Shown here one piece after another: positions 11,291 through 22,347 of a stretch of 64,000 nucleotides of DNA (the stretch's first letter is position 1; every line of letters starts with the position of its first letter). The notes beneath the pieces were generated by a model. That model saw only the letters and a list, made by a program, of their open reading frames with translations, was not told the DNA's origin and ran no database searches. Source of the DNA: Cercospora beticola (Eukaryota; Ascomycota; Dothideomycetes; Mycosphaerellales; Mycosphaerellaceae); contig NC_088937.1 of NCBI RefSeq assembly GCF_033473495.1, forward strand, positions 868,001-932,000, in the 5' to 3' direction. Position numbers and translations under genes: made by a program.

Positions 11291-12896
11291 TCAATCTTGT
11301 TTTTTGACCCAAGCAAGCACCACCGACAGCACATTTCCATAGCAATCCTTCTTGCGTGAGCCAGTCTGGTGCTCGTATGCTCTAATCTCTTCCTCATTGT
11401 AGTCATCGTCCTCAATCTGGAAATCTTTCTCGATCTGTTCTGCGAGCAGGCTGTCACCAGTGTGGTCCACCCGCAAACTTTTCAACTTATGCAGGTGCTG
11501 CTCCCAGGACAGTTGAGTCTTGCTTGCAGCTTTCCATAAGAATACAGCTGCCCTGTACTCTGCTGGTAGAGTTGCACTTGGCTCAATAAAGGAGGCAATG
11601 TATTGAAACCGGCGAGGAGGATGTTGCCATTGGCCAGTTGAATCGATGGAGGCCGGTGAATCTGGTGTGGTGTCGTCTGTCGCCTTGTCTGGTCCCGGCT
11701 CAGGAGTAGGCAGTCGTGCAGGTGAGGCTTGAGGCACTTCGCCTTTCGCATGTGCCCATCGAGATGCTTGTAGACCGCCATTGTGACCATTTGGCTCTTC
11801 TATCTCGTGGACCCTGCGGACGGGTCCACCATTGCCATTGAATCCAGGCTGCTCGGCTTCGACACCATCAAGCTGAGGTATGTCTCCTGGCTCCTTCACC
11901 GGCGATCCATTCAAAGTTACTGATTCATCGGTCGAGGGCGATCTTCGTTGCACACCAGGGTGCTGCAGGGATCCATCGTTGTAGTGACCTTCCTAAAGCC
12001 ACTCGAGACAGAGCAGGCAGAAATGGCGGCCTTCCTCGTCCCGCTCCGGTACGGAAGAGGTATGCTGGAGATCGAGGTAGAAATTTGTGGGCGGAATGGA
12101 TTTGCTGCGAGCTAAGCATCCCGGAAGATGGCACTCAATTCCAGCGTTCTGTTCTGCGCTGGCGGACGTCTGCTCTACGATGAGTTTGCCTCCAGCATTC
12201 AAGTGGGCACGAATCATTTGTTCCATTTTCGCGCCCTCTTTGTACCGCAGAGTCTGTAAAATGTGAGTGATCGAGCAGAGCGACATATAAATAGCGAAAC
12301 TCGTACCTTCGATTCTCTTTCAGCGGTGCTTGCCAAAGCTCCTGCCAGAAGCGCCTGCAATTCAGACACAAGTGGTTTGTTCTCGAATCTGCCAGAGTAG
12401 GAGCCTCCAGTCTGGAGTCTGTCAGCTTCCCATATCTTACTGACCCCGTGGGGAATGCGCCACCCACATTGAGACCGATATGATATACGCGGTTCTCCTG
12501 ATGGTCTATGGTGGCCACTTCGTGCGCACCAAGCTCATACATGTCAATATGGAGACACTCAATCTGGCGGCCATAATGCTGCCTGAAAAGCTCGGTCGTG
12601 GTCGGGGTGATGCGAGGCACGGGAGAGTCGTGTCTGGTCGGTTTATCGCAGGGAGGGTTTGCCGGCTGGTTGATGGGATTGAAGGATGTGTGAGTGTACT
12701 CGAGTGACCTCTGTGCCACCGCAGCCAGCATTTGTTCCTCTGCGCCAGCAGCTTCTCGTAGGGAGCTGGGACGCCGCGATTCGACTCCTGGTTTGTCATG
12801 ACGAACCAGTGTTGAGCGCAAGGAGGACTCCTCGAGTATGGAAGCTGGCGGGTACCAAAGAGGCGTACCTCCTGCATCCACGAGATTGGACGACAT
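11291..12896 (-). CDS. Unrecognised protein, four exons
   Basis: Exons by frame continuity are 12468-12896, 12307-12411, 12003-12253 and 11291-11942, giving 478 aa. Introns 1 (56 bp) and 2 (53 bp) have good donors and acceptors, and intron 1 has GCTGAC; intron 3 (60 bp, acceptor GAAG) is the least certain. Across the junctions the protein reads HIGLNTGGSYSGRFENKP and ESKTLRYKEGAKM. In the middle it carries IECHLPGC and HFCLLC, two Cys pairs that could bind zinc, followed by a Ser/Pro/Thr-rich linker and a charged C-terminal region (EKDFQIEDDDYNEEEIRAYE). No known family is recognised and no function is assigned. It is convergent with the lactonase gene and divergent from SCS7. Confidence 0.68.
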
Positions 12897-13684
12897 TGAG
12901 GCGCCGCGTTGTTGCGCAGGTTGTGCGAGTTGTACTTGATTTTGTGCGGCAGTCGCCAGTCAACTGAGCGACATCGTGAGGAGCGCGAAACGTATGTCGC
13001 GCTTGAGCGATGAGAATGAAATCTTGCATGGGACAAACGTTCGACCTTCTTTCCGCCTGCAGCTTCAGCATTCTCGACCCTACCTTCACGCCTAATACTA
13101 CAACGTTCCTCGATCCTCGCACTCCATTGAACGCGTGCTTGTGCGTGTGAAGAGCTTGGCCTTCATGTGGTCTTCCGCCAGCGATGCGTTCGACCGCTTA
13201 TTTTCAATTGACTCTATCGAAAAGTAAACCTTTTCAACAGTTCCCAGTTTCAGCGGCCGCCCGCGCCATTGCTGACCTGTTGCCACTGGTGAATTACAGA
13301 ACGTGATCGCGTCCTTGCGGCGCGTCTTTGGGTCAGCTTCCGGCAGGAGCCATTGCTCGGCGTCGGTTGAACAACAAACATCACGCATTGAACACAGGCA
13401 GAAGCAAAGGTGAAGTAATCTTGTCAGCCTTTCAATAAGCAGCGGAAGGGGCGGAGTCGGTGCAATTCCGACAAGGCCAATCACACCAGACCACTCGCAC
13501 CACCAGGAGACAAGTGGATCCCGGATCGCCCGACCTCCGGCGTGATTTCTGGGATCAAGGGAGACTGCAAACGACCCTTTGCCCCCAATCGCCACGAGGT
13601 CGACTTTTATCTGTGAGCTTGCGCGCGATAAACTTGGTTCCTGAAACCCTTTGCCTTGCCAACACTCCTTCGGCGCGTTCCATC
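12897..13684. promoter_or_regulatory. Divergent promoter region, hypothetical gene / SCS7
   Basis: This 788-bp gap must hold both promoters and leaders. The SCS7 frame is open upstream of its ATG as far as 13460, but the family-conserved N-terminus begins at 13685. I see no RNA gene or repeat. Confidence 0.4.
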
Positions 13685-14969
13685 ATGCCGGGACGAATGC
13701 TCCCCACCCTCCCATCGAGGGAGGTCGCATCACACAACACTGAGGAGTCCTGCTACGTGACGGTCGGCACCAAAGTCTACGACATCACCCCATTCCTCGA
13801 GGACCATCCAGGTGGCGGCGATTTGATCCTGGAGTATGGCGGGAAAGATGTCAAGGAGATCATGGAGGATGTGGCGTCGCATGCGCACAGTGAATCAGCC
13901 TGGGAGATCCTGGACGACCATCTCATAGGCTTCGTAGCGACTGAAAAAGTCTTGGAGGCGGCGAAGAAAAGCGATGATCCATTCAGCGTGCTGCCAATGG
14001 AGCCCACAGCGAAAGGCATGGAGGAGCTGAAGAAAGCAAATACAGGAGCTACACAGGAGGTACTAGCCAGGGAGAATGTCGAGCCCAAGGCGGCAGCGGA
14101 CGAGAAAGCTGTCTACGAATCAACAGGCCTCAGCTCAGAGGAAGATCTCAGCAAAGAGACGGATCTGGTACAGGACTACAAGAAGCACAAGTTTCTCGAT
14201 CTCAACAGGCCATTGTTGATGCAGGTCTGGAATGGTGGCTTCACCAAAGCCTTCTACCTAGAGCAGGTTCATCGACCGCGCCACTACAAAGGCGGTGACA
14301 GCGCGCCTCTCTTCGGAAACTTCCTGGAGCCGCTCTCGAAGACGCCATGGTGGGTTGTTCCAACAGTGTGGCTTCCTCCTGTGGGATATGGCACCTTCCT
14401 CTCTGCCCAGCAGCTCAATCCATTGGCGCTGACGGCTTACTGGATCACCGGACTCTGTATCTGGACAATCGTGGAGTATGGCCTACATCGATGCTTGTTC
14501 CATATCGACCATTACCTACCGGATAACCGCGTTGCTCTCACGCTTCATTTCCTGTTGCACGGCATTCACCATTACCTTCCTATGGACAGGCTGCGGCTTG
14601 TGATGCCGCCTACTTTGTTCCTGGTTCTTGCAACACCATTCTGGAAATTGGCACACACGGTCTTCTTTTACAACTGGTATGCAGCTACGGCCGTGTTTTG
14701 TGGTGGTATCTTTGGCTACATCTGTTACGATTTGACCCACTACTTCCTACACCACAAGAAGTGAGTGCTCCCACAAACCCGCATTGTATCGATTCGCGCT
14801 AATCTTTCACAGACTCCCGTCCTTCTATCAGGAACTCAAGAAGTACCATCTCCAACATCATTTCATGGACTACGAGAACGGCTTTGGAGTGACAAGCCGC
14901 TTCTGGGACCGGATTTTTGGCACGGAACTGCCACCGCCTCCACAGCCAAAGGTGCTGAAGACAGCATAA
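13685..14969 (+). CDS. SCS7: Sphingolipid/fatty acid 2-hydroxylase (Scs7/FA2H)
   Basis: This ER membrane enzyme 2-hydroxylates the very-long-chain fatty acid of ceramides. Exons 13685-14760 and 14813-14969 are joined across a 52-bp intron to give 410 aa. The N-terminal cytochrome b5 domain has heme motif HPGGG at residues 41-45 and a second heme His in SHAHSESAW (about 66-68). The C-terminal hydroxylase domain has the di-iron histidine motifs HRCLFH (268-273), HGIHH (292-296), HYFLHH (352-357) and HLQHH (371-375) between hydrophobic helices. All ligand motifs are intact. The intron falls just after HHKK; exon 2 supplies the last His box. Identification is certain. Confidence 0.96.
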
Positions 14970-15561
14970 GGCATTGTACAGCATAAGAAGGAACAGCATG
15001 GCATAGCGTAGGCGTTGGGGCAAGAAGATACCATCATGGCAAAGGCTCGTTGTATATATTAACAAATTAATGATAATGGACGGCACCTTGTCGAGTCCTG
15101 AGAAATGTGCATATCACATTCAGAATTTCAGACACTCGTCTACTTCCCCGTTACTCTTTCTTTACGTGCAGTGTGTCGGAGAAGGAACGTGAAAGGTGAT
15201 AAATGGTACCTTCCACCCAGCCCGAAGTTTCGGCGTCTTGTGATTGGCCGTCGGATTGTGCCGAGCGCCGGCGTGTTGGTAACTTAGAACTTCGAATTCG
15301 CCCACTTCGTTTCCTCCATCACCCACTCACCTCCATCGCGACATTCATATTGAACGTCGCAATTGGGGCGCCTCACAGCACAGCTCACGGCACACAGCGT
15401 ATAGCTCACCTCTCACTCACCCGCACGCCCCACGGCGACTCACCACCTCACAGCTTCCGACGGGCGCGTGCAGCTCGAGCACAAGCGACTCGACAACTGC
15501 ACTTCCACCCCACGCAGCGCAGCTCGATAAGAGAACCTGTGAGCACTCAAGAATTGCAGGC
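14970..15561. promoter_or_regulatory. Intergenic, SCS7 3' end and splicing-factor promoter
   Basis: This 592-bp stretch lies between two plus-strand genes. The part near 15300-15520 is C-rich with few G on the plus strand (runs of CAC, CTC and ACTCAC), the usual look of a fungal core promoter and leader. Nothing else is recognised. Confidence 0.4.
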
Positions 15562-17390
15562 ATGGCCACTCAACCAACCGACGACGGTTATCTAGATATC
15601 GCCGACTTGCTGGAATCCGAGGAGCAGAAGGCAAAAGAGAAGATCGCCCAGCAGAAGGCTGGAGCCAACAACAATGGCGACTCCGACGTCCGCATGGGCG
15701 GCACTTCACGCCCATCGTCACCTTCCTCGCGCGACCCCCGCCGCCTAGACCGCCCGACCTCAAGCAGCGGACCCCGCGACAGGTATTTTACCGAACGCGA
15801 AGAGAATAACGAGCGGCGCGCACGCCGATCCAAGGGAGCTGATGAAGACTCTGATAGAGCCAGCGCTAATGGGAGTGTCCGCAGTGGCAGACGTCGAAGC
15901 CGCTCTCCTAGGGCAGACGGTCGCCGCAACCACCGCTCACGCGATCGTGCCGGTGGAGACTACTACCGCGGAGGAGGTCGCAATGACGACTACTATCGTC
16001 CAAACGGAGATCGCCTCCCACGTTCGCGCTCCCCAGGACGTCGCGGTGGGCGTGATGACCGCGGCAGACGTGACGACAGGGGCGGACGACGCGACGGTGA
16101 CCGTCGGGACCGTCGCGCTCGGTCGCCAGCTGGTGGTAAGCGCAAGACTCCGGAACCAACTGACGACGAGCGAGACAGACGCACCGTTTTCGTTCAGCAG
16201 TTGGCTGCTCGTCTTCGCTCCCGTGAGCTCAAGGAGTTCTTTGAGCAGGTTGGATCAGTGGTTGACGCTCAGATTGTGAAGGACAGGGTCAGCGGTCGCT
16301 CGAAGGGGTGAGTAGTATATTCTCGCACTGTTGTTACCACTACTGACAATCGCACAGAGTTGGCTACGTTGAGTTCAAAGAAGAAGAATCTGTTGAGAAA
16401 GCTATCGGACTCACGGGACAGAAGCTCCTTGGTATTCCGATCATCGCCCAGCTCACTGAAGCAGAGAAGAATCGTCAAGCCCGCAACACCGAGGGCACCG
16501 CCACACAGTCTAACGGCATCCCATTCCATCGCCTCTACGTCGGCAACATCCACTTCTCCATCACTGAAGACGACCTGAAGAACGTGTTTGAGCCATTCGG
16601 CGAGCTCGAGTTTGTTCAGCTCCAGAAGGAGGAAGCTGGTCGCTCCAAGGGTTACGGCTTTGTCCAGTTTATTGATCCGGCACAGGCTAAAGAAGCTCTT
16701 GAGAAGATGAACGGCTTCGAGCTGGCCGGACGCCCAATCCGCGTCGGCCTCGGTAACGACAAGTTCACTCCAGAGTCTACTCAGTCTCTGCTTCAGAGGT
16801 TTGGTTCACAAGCTCAGGCTGCACAGTTTCAAGGCTCTCAATTCTCCGGCATGGGCGGCCGCGGCTCCCACGCTGGCGGCACCGCCAATTTCGACAGACC
16901 CGCAGCTCGCGATGTTGACAAGACCGGTGGAGCTTCAGCTCTCGACGATACGGACGTCGGCGGCGTGAACTTCTCGAACTACAGCCGCGATGCCCTGATG
17001 AAGAAGCTTGCTCGCGTTGACGAGCCAGAGCAGAAGATCGCTCCCAAGACCCAGGCTAAGAAGGCCACCTTCGAGCAGACCACTGCCACTCGCTGCGTCC
17101 TCATCAAGAACATGTACAATCAGGAAGAGGAGACTGAAGCCAACTGGCAGAAGGAGCTCAAAGATGACGTCAAGCAGGAGTGCGAGGAGAAGTATGGTAA
17201 AGTGGTCCACATCGACCTTGCTCTCGACAACAACGACGGTGAGGTCTACGTCAAGTTCGATCGAGTCCAGGGTGGAGAGAACGCCTACAAGGGCCTCAAC
17301 GGCCGTTGGTTCGGTGGTCGCATGCTCACTGCCCAGTACGTGGTTGACGCAGTCTACCACATGAACTTCCCCAAGGCTGCCAACGTCTAA
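15562..17390 (+). CDS. rsd1: RBM39/CAPER-like splicing factor (S. pombe Rsd1-like)
   Basis: This is a nuclear RNA-binding splicing factor of the U2AF-related RBM39 group. Exons 15562-16307 and 16358-17390 (50-bp intron) give 592 aa. Residues 1-205 are low-complexity and rich in Arg, Ser, Asp and Gly (RS/RD repeats). RRM1 spans about 212-290 ([16 protein letters not shown], with the intron inside RNP1) and RRM2 about 315-390 ([17 protein letters not shown]). The C-terminal domain, about 490-580, is a U2AF-homology motif: acidic helix residues and the diagnostic RWF loop (GRWFGGRML). The order RS-RRM-RRM-UHM is that of RBM39/Rsd1, not of U2AF65, which lacks the long RD-rich N-terminus. Confidence 0.93.
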
Positions 17391-18383
17391 AGGTATGTTG
17401 TTTTACACTTCTTTCATCGCGTGCAGATATGAACTTGCGGCGGCGGCGGCAATGGCAACGGCGACGGATCAGAACGAGATGCGTGCTTTGCACTCTGAGC
17501 GTTTTCTTTTGGGCGAACATTGGGCGTTTGTTACCATGGCACGAGGCTCGAACATGGAGTTTCAATGATTCTACGGGAGGGTAACTTCAAGACTGGCGCA
17601 TTGAGTGTTTGGGGGAAGAAATGCGGATCCAGCTGGATGGCATCGAAGGACGTTCTTGAAAATTGGCGTGACAGCGCTGCAATGGGTCGACTTTCCTGAA
17701 TGCTTTTGGCAATCGGACTTTGGGACTCTAGCTGGTGCACTTACGCACATCACGCTTTGGGAGCTACATCGGCTCGGCGCTCCTGCGAACGCAGGCTTGC
17801 ATATTGTACAGTAACGACTACTGCGCTCTGCTATCCTACGCTCTACTATTATGCAGGGCTTGCAGTACAAATCAAAAGCATATTGAAAACGTCTTGTGGT
17901 GCACATAGGCTGCGTGCCTTGAGCTGCGCATCAATCAAAGTTCTTTTTGCCTGCGTCGGCATCTGCTGCTGTAGAAGTATAGCCCTGTGTAACGCTACTA
18001 CGCTCGTATGGTCTTCACGACTTGCGTTAGCTCTGCGACGGCTTCGAAGGTATGCAAACAAGGATCAAGGCTCTGTGTCGTGGCAGATCGACACCGCCCT
18101 GCTTCAACTTCGGCAAGCCGCTCCGCACCTCCCACGACCGCCTCGTATTCTCCTCAAGCTCACGATCTCAGTTGATAAGCGGGCCAGGCAACACCAGACG
18201 TGGCATCGGACTGGTCACCAGCTGGGAATTGAGATCGAGAGTCTGCCTTGGTTGTTTGGCTCTGGCCCGGGTACAGGTCGTGCATAAAACGTACATGGCG
18301 TCGCGATAAGCACAAAGGAAAGAAACGTACTCAAGTTGAGGGCCTGGACTTCAAACTTTACCTCCTGTTGGACTTGGATCAAC
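17391..18383. other. Intergenic, about 1 kb
   Basis: This holds the 3' end of the splicing-factor gene and the promoter and leader of the bestrophin-like gene. An open frame at 17700-18287 (195 codons, Cys-rich) shows no domain or signal peptide and looks like chance. I see no structured RNA. Confidence 0.4.
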
Positions 18384-19586
18384 ATGCCTACGAACGGACG
18401 ACTACGAGGCACGAGACGCCATGTCGACACCCGCACGCCGACATTTCCTAATTATCACTCTTCAAGAAAGAAGCCGCGAAGATGGCCGCTTGTGATCCGG
18501 TTCATCAAAGGCGCCATTCACCTCGATATTGCTCTCCCAGTCGCATTACACGCCATCATTGCAGCTATCGTTTGCTGGTGGGATGCCACGAAAGATGGGA
18601 ATCTCGGGATCCCATCAGCCACTGTCCCCAGTCTGAGCATAGTCGTTGGTCTCATGCTGGTCTTTCGCAACTCGACATCTTACGACCGTTTCTGGCAAGG
18701 CAACCAGCTCTTCACTACCATCGAAACGAACATCCGAAACCTCACGCGATCGTTCCTGGCTTGTTCATACAAAGCTGCAGGAGCTCCGCCAACAGAAGCC
18801 GAACGAGCAGACACTGAACGTACAGTCCGCTTACTCCTCGCCATGATCTACGCAGCGAAAAACTCCCTTCGAGCAGAATGGGGACAAGAAATTCCTTTTC
18901 TCTTACCGCGTACAGAAGTCGAGCGACATCGCAGAGAAAGTGTCTCGGTGTACAAACCTGAGTATGACGAACTGCTTCCTCCAGGCACTAGAGGACATGA
19001 AGAAGCTGGTCTTGCTTTGATCCTACAACTCAGTGTCCAAGTGGAAAGCTATATCAAGCGGGCTCACGACAGAGGCTGGTTTCACAGTCCGCAGGCATCG
19101 CAATTGACTGTGCAGCTCAATACTCTTGTCGCAGCGTTTGGAACAATGCAGACGATACATTTGACGCCTTTACCTGTTGCTTATCTGATCCATACGCGGC
19201 AAGTATTGGCGCTGTTCTGCATCGTCTTGCCATTTGCACTTGTGAAAGAAATGGGCTGGTGGTCAATTCTGCTTGTCAGTATTGTGTCTTTCACACTGTA
19301 CGGTATCGAAGCAATTGGAGCACAACTTGAAGATCCGTTTGGGTACGACAGGAACGATATCAAAGTCGATGCAATTGTGGAGGATCTGAGGGTGGAGACT
19401 ATGGTCATGTTGGAGAACTGGAAGAGAGGAGGGGATATGTTCTCTTTGCCTGCTGTTGCACCGCATAGGGAGATCGTGCCTGATGGGAGGGATAGGAACC
19501 AACGGCCGAGTCTGGAAGGGAGGAAGAGGAGTGGATTGGTGAACTTTTCTGACAGCCCAGGGCGGGACTCTGCGCTGATTGATTGA
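18384..19586 (+). CDS. Bestrophin-like (UPF0187/RFP-TM) anion channel
   Basis: This is a predicted membrane anion channel of the fungal/bacterial/plant bestrophin-like family, 400 aa in a single exon. The first ATG that keeps a basic cytosolic N-terminus (MPTNGRLRGTRR) is at 18384; the frame upstream starts only with TTG. The family signature VFRNSTSYDRFWQGNQ lies about residue 94-109, after hydrophobic segments that begin HLDIALPVALHAIIAAIVCW. A second hydrophobic pair lies at VLALFCIVLPFALV and WWSILLVSIVSFTLYGIEAIG, followed by the conserved acidic EDPFGYDRNDIK motif near the cytosolic neck. No intron is seen. Conductance and localisation are inference from the family. The stop codon lies within a TGAT repeat. 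Confidence 0.9.
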   Translation: MPTNGRLRGTRRHVDTRTPTFPNYHSSRKKPRRWPLVIRFIKGAIHLDIALPVALHAIIAAIVCWWDATKDGNLGIPSATVPSLSIVVGLMLVFRNSTSYDRFWQGNQLFTTIETNIRNLTRSFLACSYKAAGAPPTEAERADTERTVRLLLAMIYAAKNSLRAEWGQEIPFLLPRTEVERHRRESVSVYKPEYDELLPPGTRGHEEAGLALILQLSVQVESYIKRAHDRGWFHSPQASQLTVQLNTLVAAFGTMQTIHLTPLPVAYLIHTRQVLALFCIVLPFALVKEMGWWSILLVSIVSFTLYGIEAIGAQLEDPFGYDRNDIKVDAIVEDLRVETMVMLENWKRGGDMFSLPAVAPHREIVPDGRDRNQRPSLEGRKRSGLVNFSDSPGRDSALID

Positions 19587-19596
19587 TTGATTGATC
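19576..19596 (+). repeat. (TGAT)n microsatellite spanning the bestrophin stop codon
   Basis: About five tandem TGAT units, the last followed by CGATCGA, overlap the final codons and the TGA stop at 19584-19586 of the bestrophin-like gene. Confidence 0.9.
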
Positions 19597-20058
19597 GATC
19601 GAATGACTAGATTAGAATGGTGACGTTTCTTGAGCGATAGAGCAAATGTTATGAGCGGGCTTGGTAGCCTGCATGCGGCTATAGATGTGTAGGAGGCACT
19701 TTCAACATCTGGTCCAGAATTTCGTGCAAGCTAAGCGAACAAGCAGTAGGACTGGGATGTCCAACGAGAAGTGATGCCTTCATTCACTGCATCGATTGGC
19801 ACGATCTTTAGTCGCGAACGACGAATAAGGTGAGGGCTTCGTCGTGGGGTTGGGCGGACGGAAGCTACGAAGTTCAGCCCCACGTGACCTTACCCAAATT
19901 TGTGTGTCTTTCTTGGCAAGCCGAAAGCCCACTCGCGAGAAATCCCAAACTAACGTTTGACGAAGACGTCGACACTTTACTAACCCACAGCAACACCGCA
20001 AAGGTACTTGGACCGACCTCGTCGCGCGCAAACCGGTTACTAACGTGTACTCGCAAAG
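19587..20058. promoter_or_regulatory. RPL32 promoter region with a CACGTGAC element
   Basis: This 472-bp stretch lies upstream of RPL32. A CACGTGAC sequence sits at 19881-19888, about 175 bp before the start codon. It contains the CACGTG E-box bound by Cbf1-type bHLH factors in fungi. A role in L32 expression is inference. Confidence 0.5.
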
Positions 20059-20652
20059 ATGGTCGCCGCAAAGAAGCACGTCCCGATCGTGAAGAAGCAC
20101 ACGAAGCGCTTCAACCGCCACCAGTCGGACCGCTTTATGCGTGTCGACCCATCATGGAGAAAGCCAAAGGGAATCGACAACCGTGTCCGCAGACGCTTCA
20201 AGGGTCAGGCCGCTATGCCAAAGGTGCGTTGGAGAACGAGCGATGGAGATTGAGGGACCTGCGAAGTGGATTTGGGACATTGAAGAGAAGGATCTGGACA
20301 TTGGGTCTTGAGGAAAGAGAAGCAAGAGCAGAGAGCACAAGGCTAACAGGCGCTATGAACACAGATCGGCTACGGTAGCAACATCAAGACCCGCCACATG
20401 ATGCCTTCCGGCCACAAGGCTTTCCTCGTCAACAACACCCGCGACTTGGATCTCCTCCTCATGCACAACAAGACCTACGCCGCTGAGTACGTCGAGTCGA
20501 GAAATGAAACTCGGGCGACATTGGAATACTGACGGATTTACAGGATCGCACACGCCGTCTCCTCGAGGAAGCGGATAGAGATTGTTGCCCGTGCTAAGCA
20601 GCTCGGTGTGAAGGTCACCAACGGCAAGGCCAAGATCACCACTGAGTCGTAG
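20059..20652 (+). CDS. RPL32: 60S ribosomal protein L32
   Basis: This is an eL32 component of the large cytosolic ribosomal subunit. Exons are 20059-20223, 20365-20486 and 20544-20652 (introns 141 and 57 bp), giving 131 aa against about 130 in yeast. The start [20 protein letters not shown] and the conserved [17 protein letters not shown] and [14 protein letters not shown] blocks are the family hallmark; exon 3 encodes [20 protein letters not shown]. The longer first intron is common in ribosomal protein genes. It is convergent with the ribosome assembly gene MRT4. Identification is certain. Confidence 0.96.
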
Positions 20653-21043
20653 AGGAATTGGGAAGGGACGTCTCACTTTACGCGGGCAATGAGAACAGGC
20701 GATCGGATGACAAGGCAGCATGGCGCATATTGTGGAGCAATGGAAATATGACTTTTACATTGGACAGGCCGACTCAGTTCAGGCCAGTCGAGTCTACACA
20801 AACGCCGCCAGCGCCTTCGCTATGACAACGTGCCATTACGTAGCGATCAAGTCGCTTGCAAGCATTGAAGAAAAGACTTTCATACCCCATTTCCGTGTCT
20901 TGCGCCCAACTCCGCCCGTGCAAATAACTACATGCTTTCTGCTCAGCGTCCCATTTGCGCTGCTCACTGCTTGTACGCAACGATGTAGGAAGGGAATGAA
21001 AGGCCAGGGTACCAAGTGCCATAAAACGAGAGGCCACAGACCA
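20653..21043. other. Convergent 3' regions of RPL32 and MRT4
   Basis: This 391-bp gap lies between two convergent stop codons and holds both 3' UTRs and polyadenylation sites. Nothing else is recognised. Confidence 0.4.
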
Positions 21044-21769
21044 TTATGCCTCCATCGCATTCTCATCCTTACGTTCCACCTCGGTGACCTCCTGCGTAGC
21101 CGCGCTCCAGTAAGCCTGCACATCCACCTTGAACTCCGACAAAGCCACGCCAAATAGCTTCAGCAATGCCGTCTGATGGCTATTCAGCTCCTTGCCCTCG
21201 TAACACACCGTAAACTCCTGATCAAGCACGACCTTCCCCTTCTCCAATCGTGTCGGCATGCCCCATTTCCTCACCATAACCTCAAGACTATGCGGCAACG
21301 GCACATCATCCTCAACAGCAACCTCCCCACCTCTTGAATACACCACCCCAGCCGGAACCTTCACAGTCCTCGTCGCAACAACTCCCGCCCTCGCAAAATC
21401 CACTTCGATGAATCCTTCAAAGAATTCAAGTACCTCCTCCGGCGCCCGATTCGTAAACAACAACCCAACATTCCCCACCAAATACTTATTCAATTTGTGC
21501 AATCCCGGCGCATGCTCATCTTCAATCGAACTCCCCAACGCCTTAGCCATAACCTTCGTCTTCCCGAAAAACAACCTCGAATCGGCAAAATGTTGTCGAA
21601 CATCTTTCAAGTATGTGTTGCGCATATTTTCCACGCCAAAGACGAAAATGTGGCCATATTCGTCTGCGGCGGTTTGGATGGCGGAGTAGAGGGCTTCGCT
21701 GCGTTCTTTGGCGGGTTTCTTTTGCACGACTGAGGTGTGGATGATTCGGTTTCGCTTGGATTTGGGCAT
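21044..21769 (-). CDS. MRT4: Ribosome assembly factor Mrt4
   Basis: Mrt4 is a nucleolar trans-acting factor that occupies the P0 stalk site on pre-60S particles until replaced by P0. The single exon encodes 241 aa starting MPKSKRNRIIHTSVVQKK, the conserved Mrt4 N-terminus. P0-like uL10 blocks follow: VFGVENMRNTYLKDVR, SRLFFGKTKVMAKALG, GLLFTNRAPEEVLEFF, then VVYSRGGEVAVEDDVPLPHS and LKLFGVALSEFKVDVQAYW. It lacks the C-terminal P-stalk tail of P0, as expected of Mrt4. Both length and order fit the family. Identification is firm. Confidence 0.95.
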   Translation of the reverse strand: MPKSKRNRIIHTSVVQKKPAKERSEALYSAIQTAADEYGHIFVFGVENMRNTYLKDVRQHFADSRLFFGKTKVMAKALGSSIEDEHAPGLHKLNKYLVGNVGLLFTNRAPEEVLEFFEGFIEVDFARAGVVATRTVKVPAGVVYSRGGEVAVEDDVPLPHSLEVMVRKWGMPTRLEKGKVVLDQEFTVCYEGKELNSHQTALLKLFGVALSEFKVDVQAYWSAATQEVTEVERKDENAMEA

Positions 21770-22347
21770 GGTTGCGGTTGTGTGTGGTGCTGAGTGTGTG
21801 GGTAGAGACTTTACGGGAGTGGAACTGCGGTGCGGCTTTAAGAGATGCGCGTGCTTTCTTGAGATCCAAAATTCTCAGAGAAGGAGCGGAGTCGGGTCCG
21901 CTTTGCGCGTATCGATAAAATCAGGGTCTTCACTTAACTCCTCACTCAAGCAGCTCACATTCCCTTGTGACTGCGATGGTCGCGAGACTTTTACGTTCGA
22001 CAAATCTTCTGTTGCCGTCGCTCGTAACAATCGTTCATTAGAATAGTGCAAGAGCACGCAGCGCAAAATTTGACTGTTCGAGGACACGATTAAAGGTATT
22101 GAATTGATCGGTGATGTCTTTCACTGCATTCTTCTGAGAAGAGAGAATCATCTACAAGTAAGTAGTATGTATAAGAACAACCCAAAAACACGCGCTTTCT
22201 GTCTGTCTTTCTGTGTGGTGGGGGAATCTGAACTTCATCGTGCCATATCTCCTTGAAACAACAAACGCCATCCTCATGCTCTTTTTCACTCGCTCCAGAC
22301 ATCATGCATATAATAGCAACGCAAGCAGGTATGGCGGTGGTCAGAAC
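21770..22347. promoter_or_regulatory. MRT4 promoter and FZO1 3' region
   Basis: This 578-bp stretch lies between two minus-strand genes. The right half contains the 3' end of FZO1 transcripts. No specific site is recognised. Confidence 0.4.

Noticed and set aside
17392..17428. Possible short intron in the 3' UTR of the RBM39-like gene (GTATGT to GTGCAG).
   Set aside because: At about 37 bp it is shorter than any other intron here, and it lies after the stop codon; insufficient support.
17700..18287. Plus-strand open frame of 195 codons between the splicing factor and bestrophin.
   Set aside because: Cys and Ala-rich with no signal peptide, domain or splice support; likely chance in a 1-kb gap.
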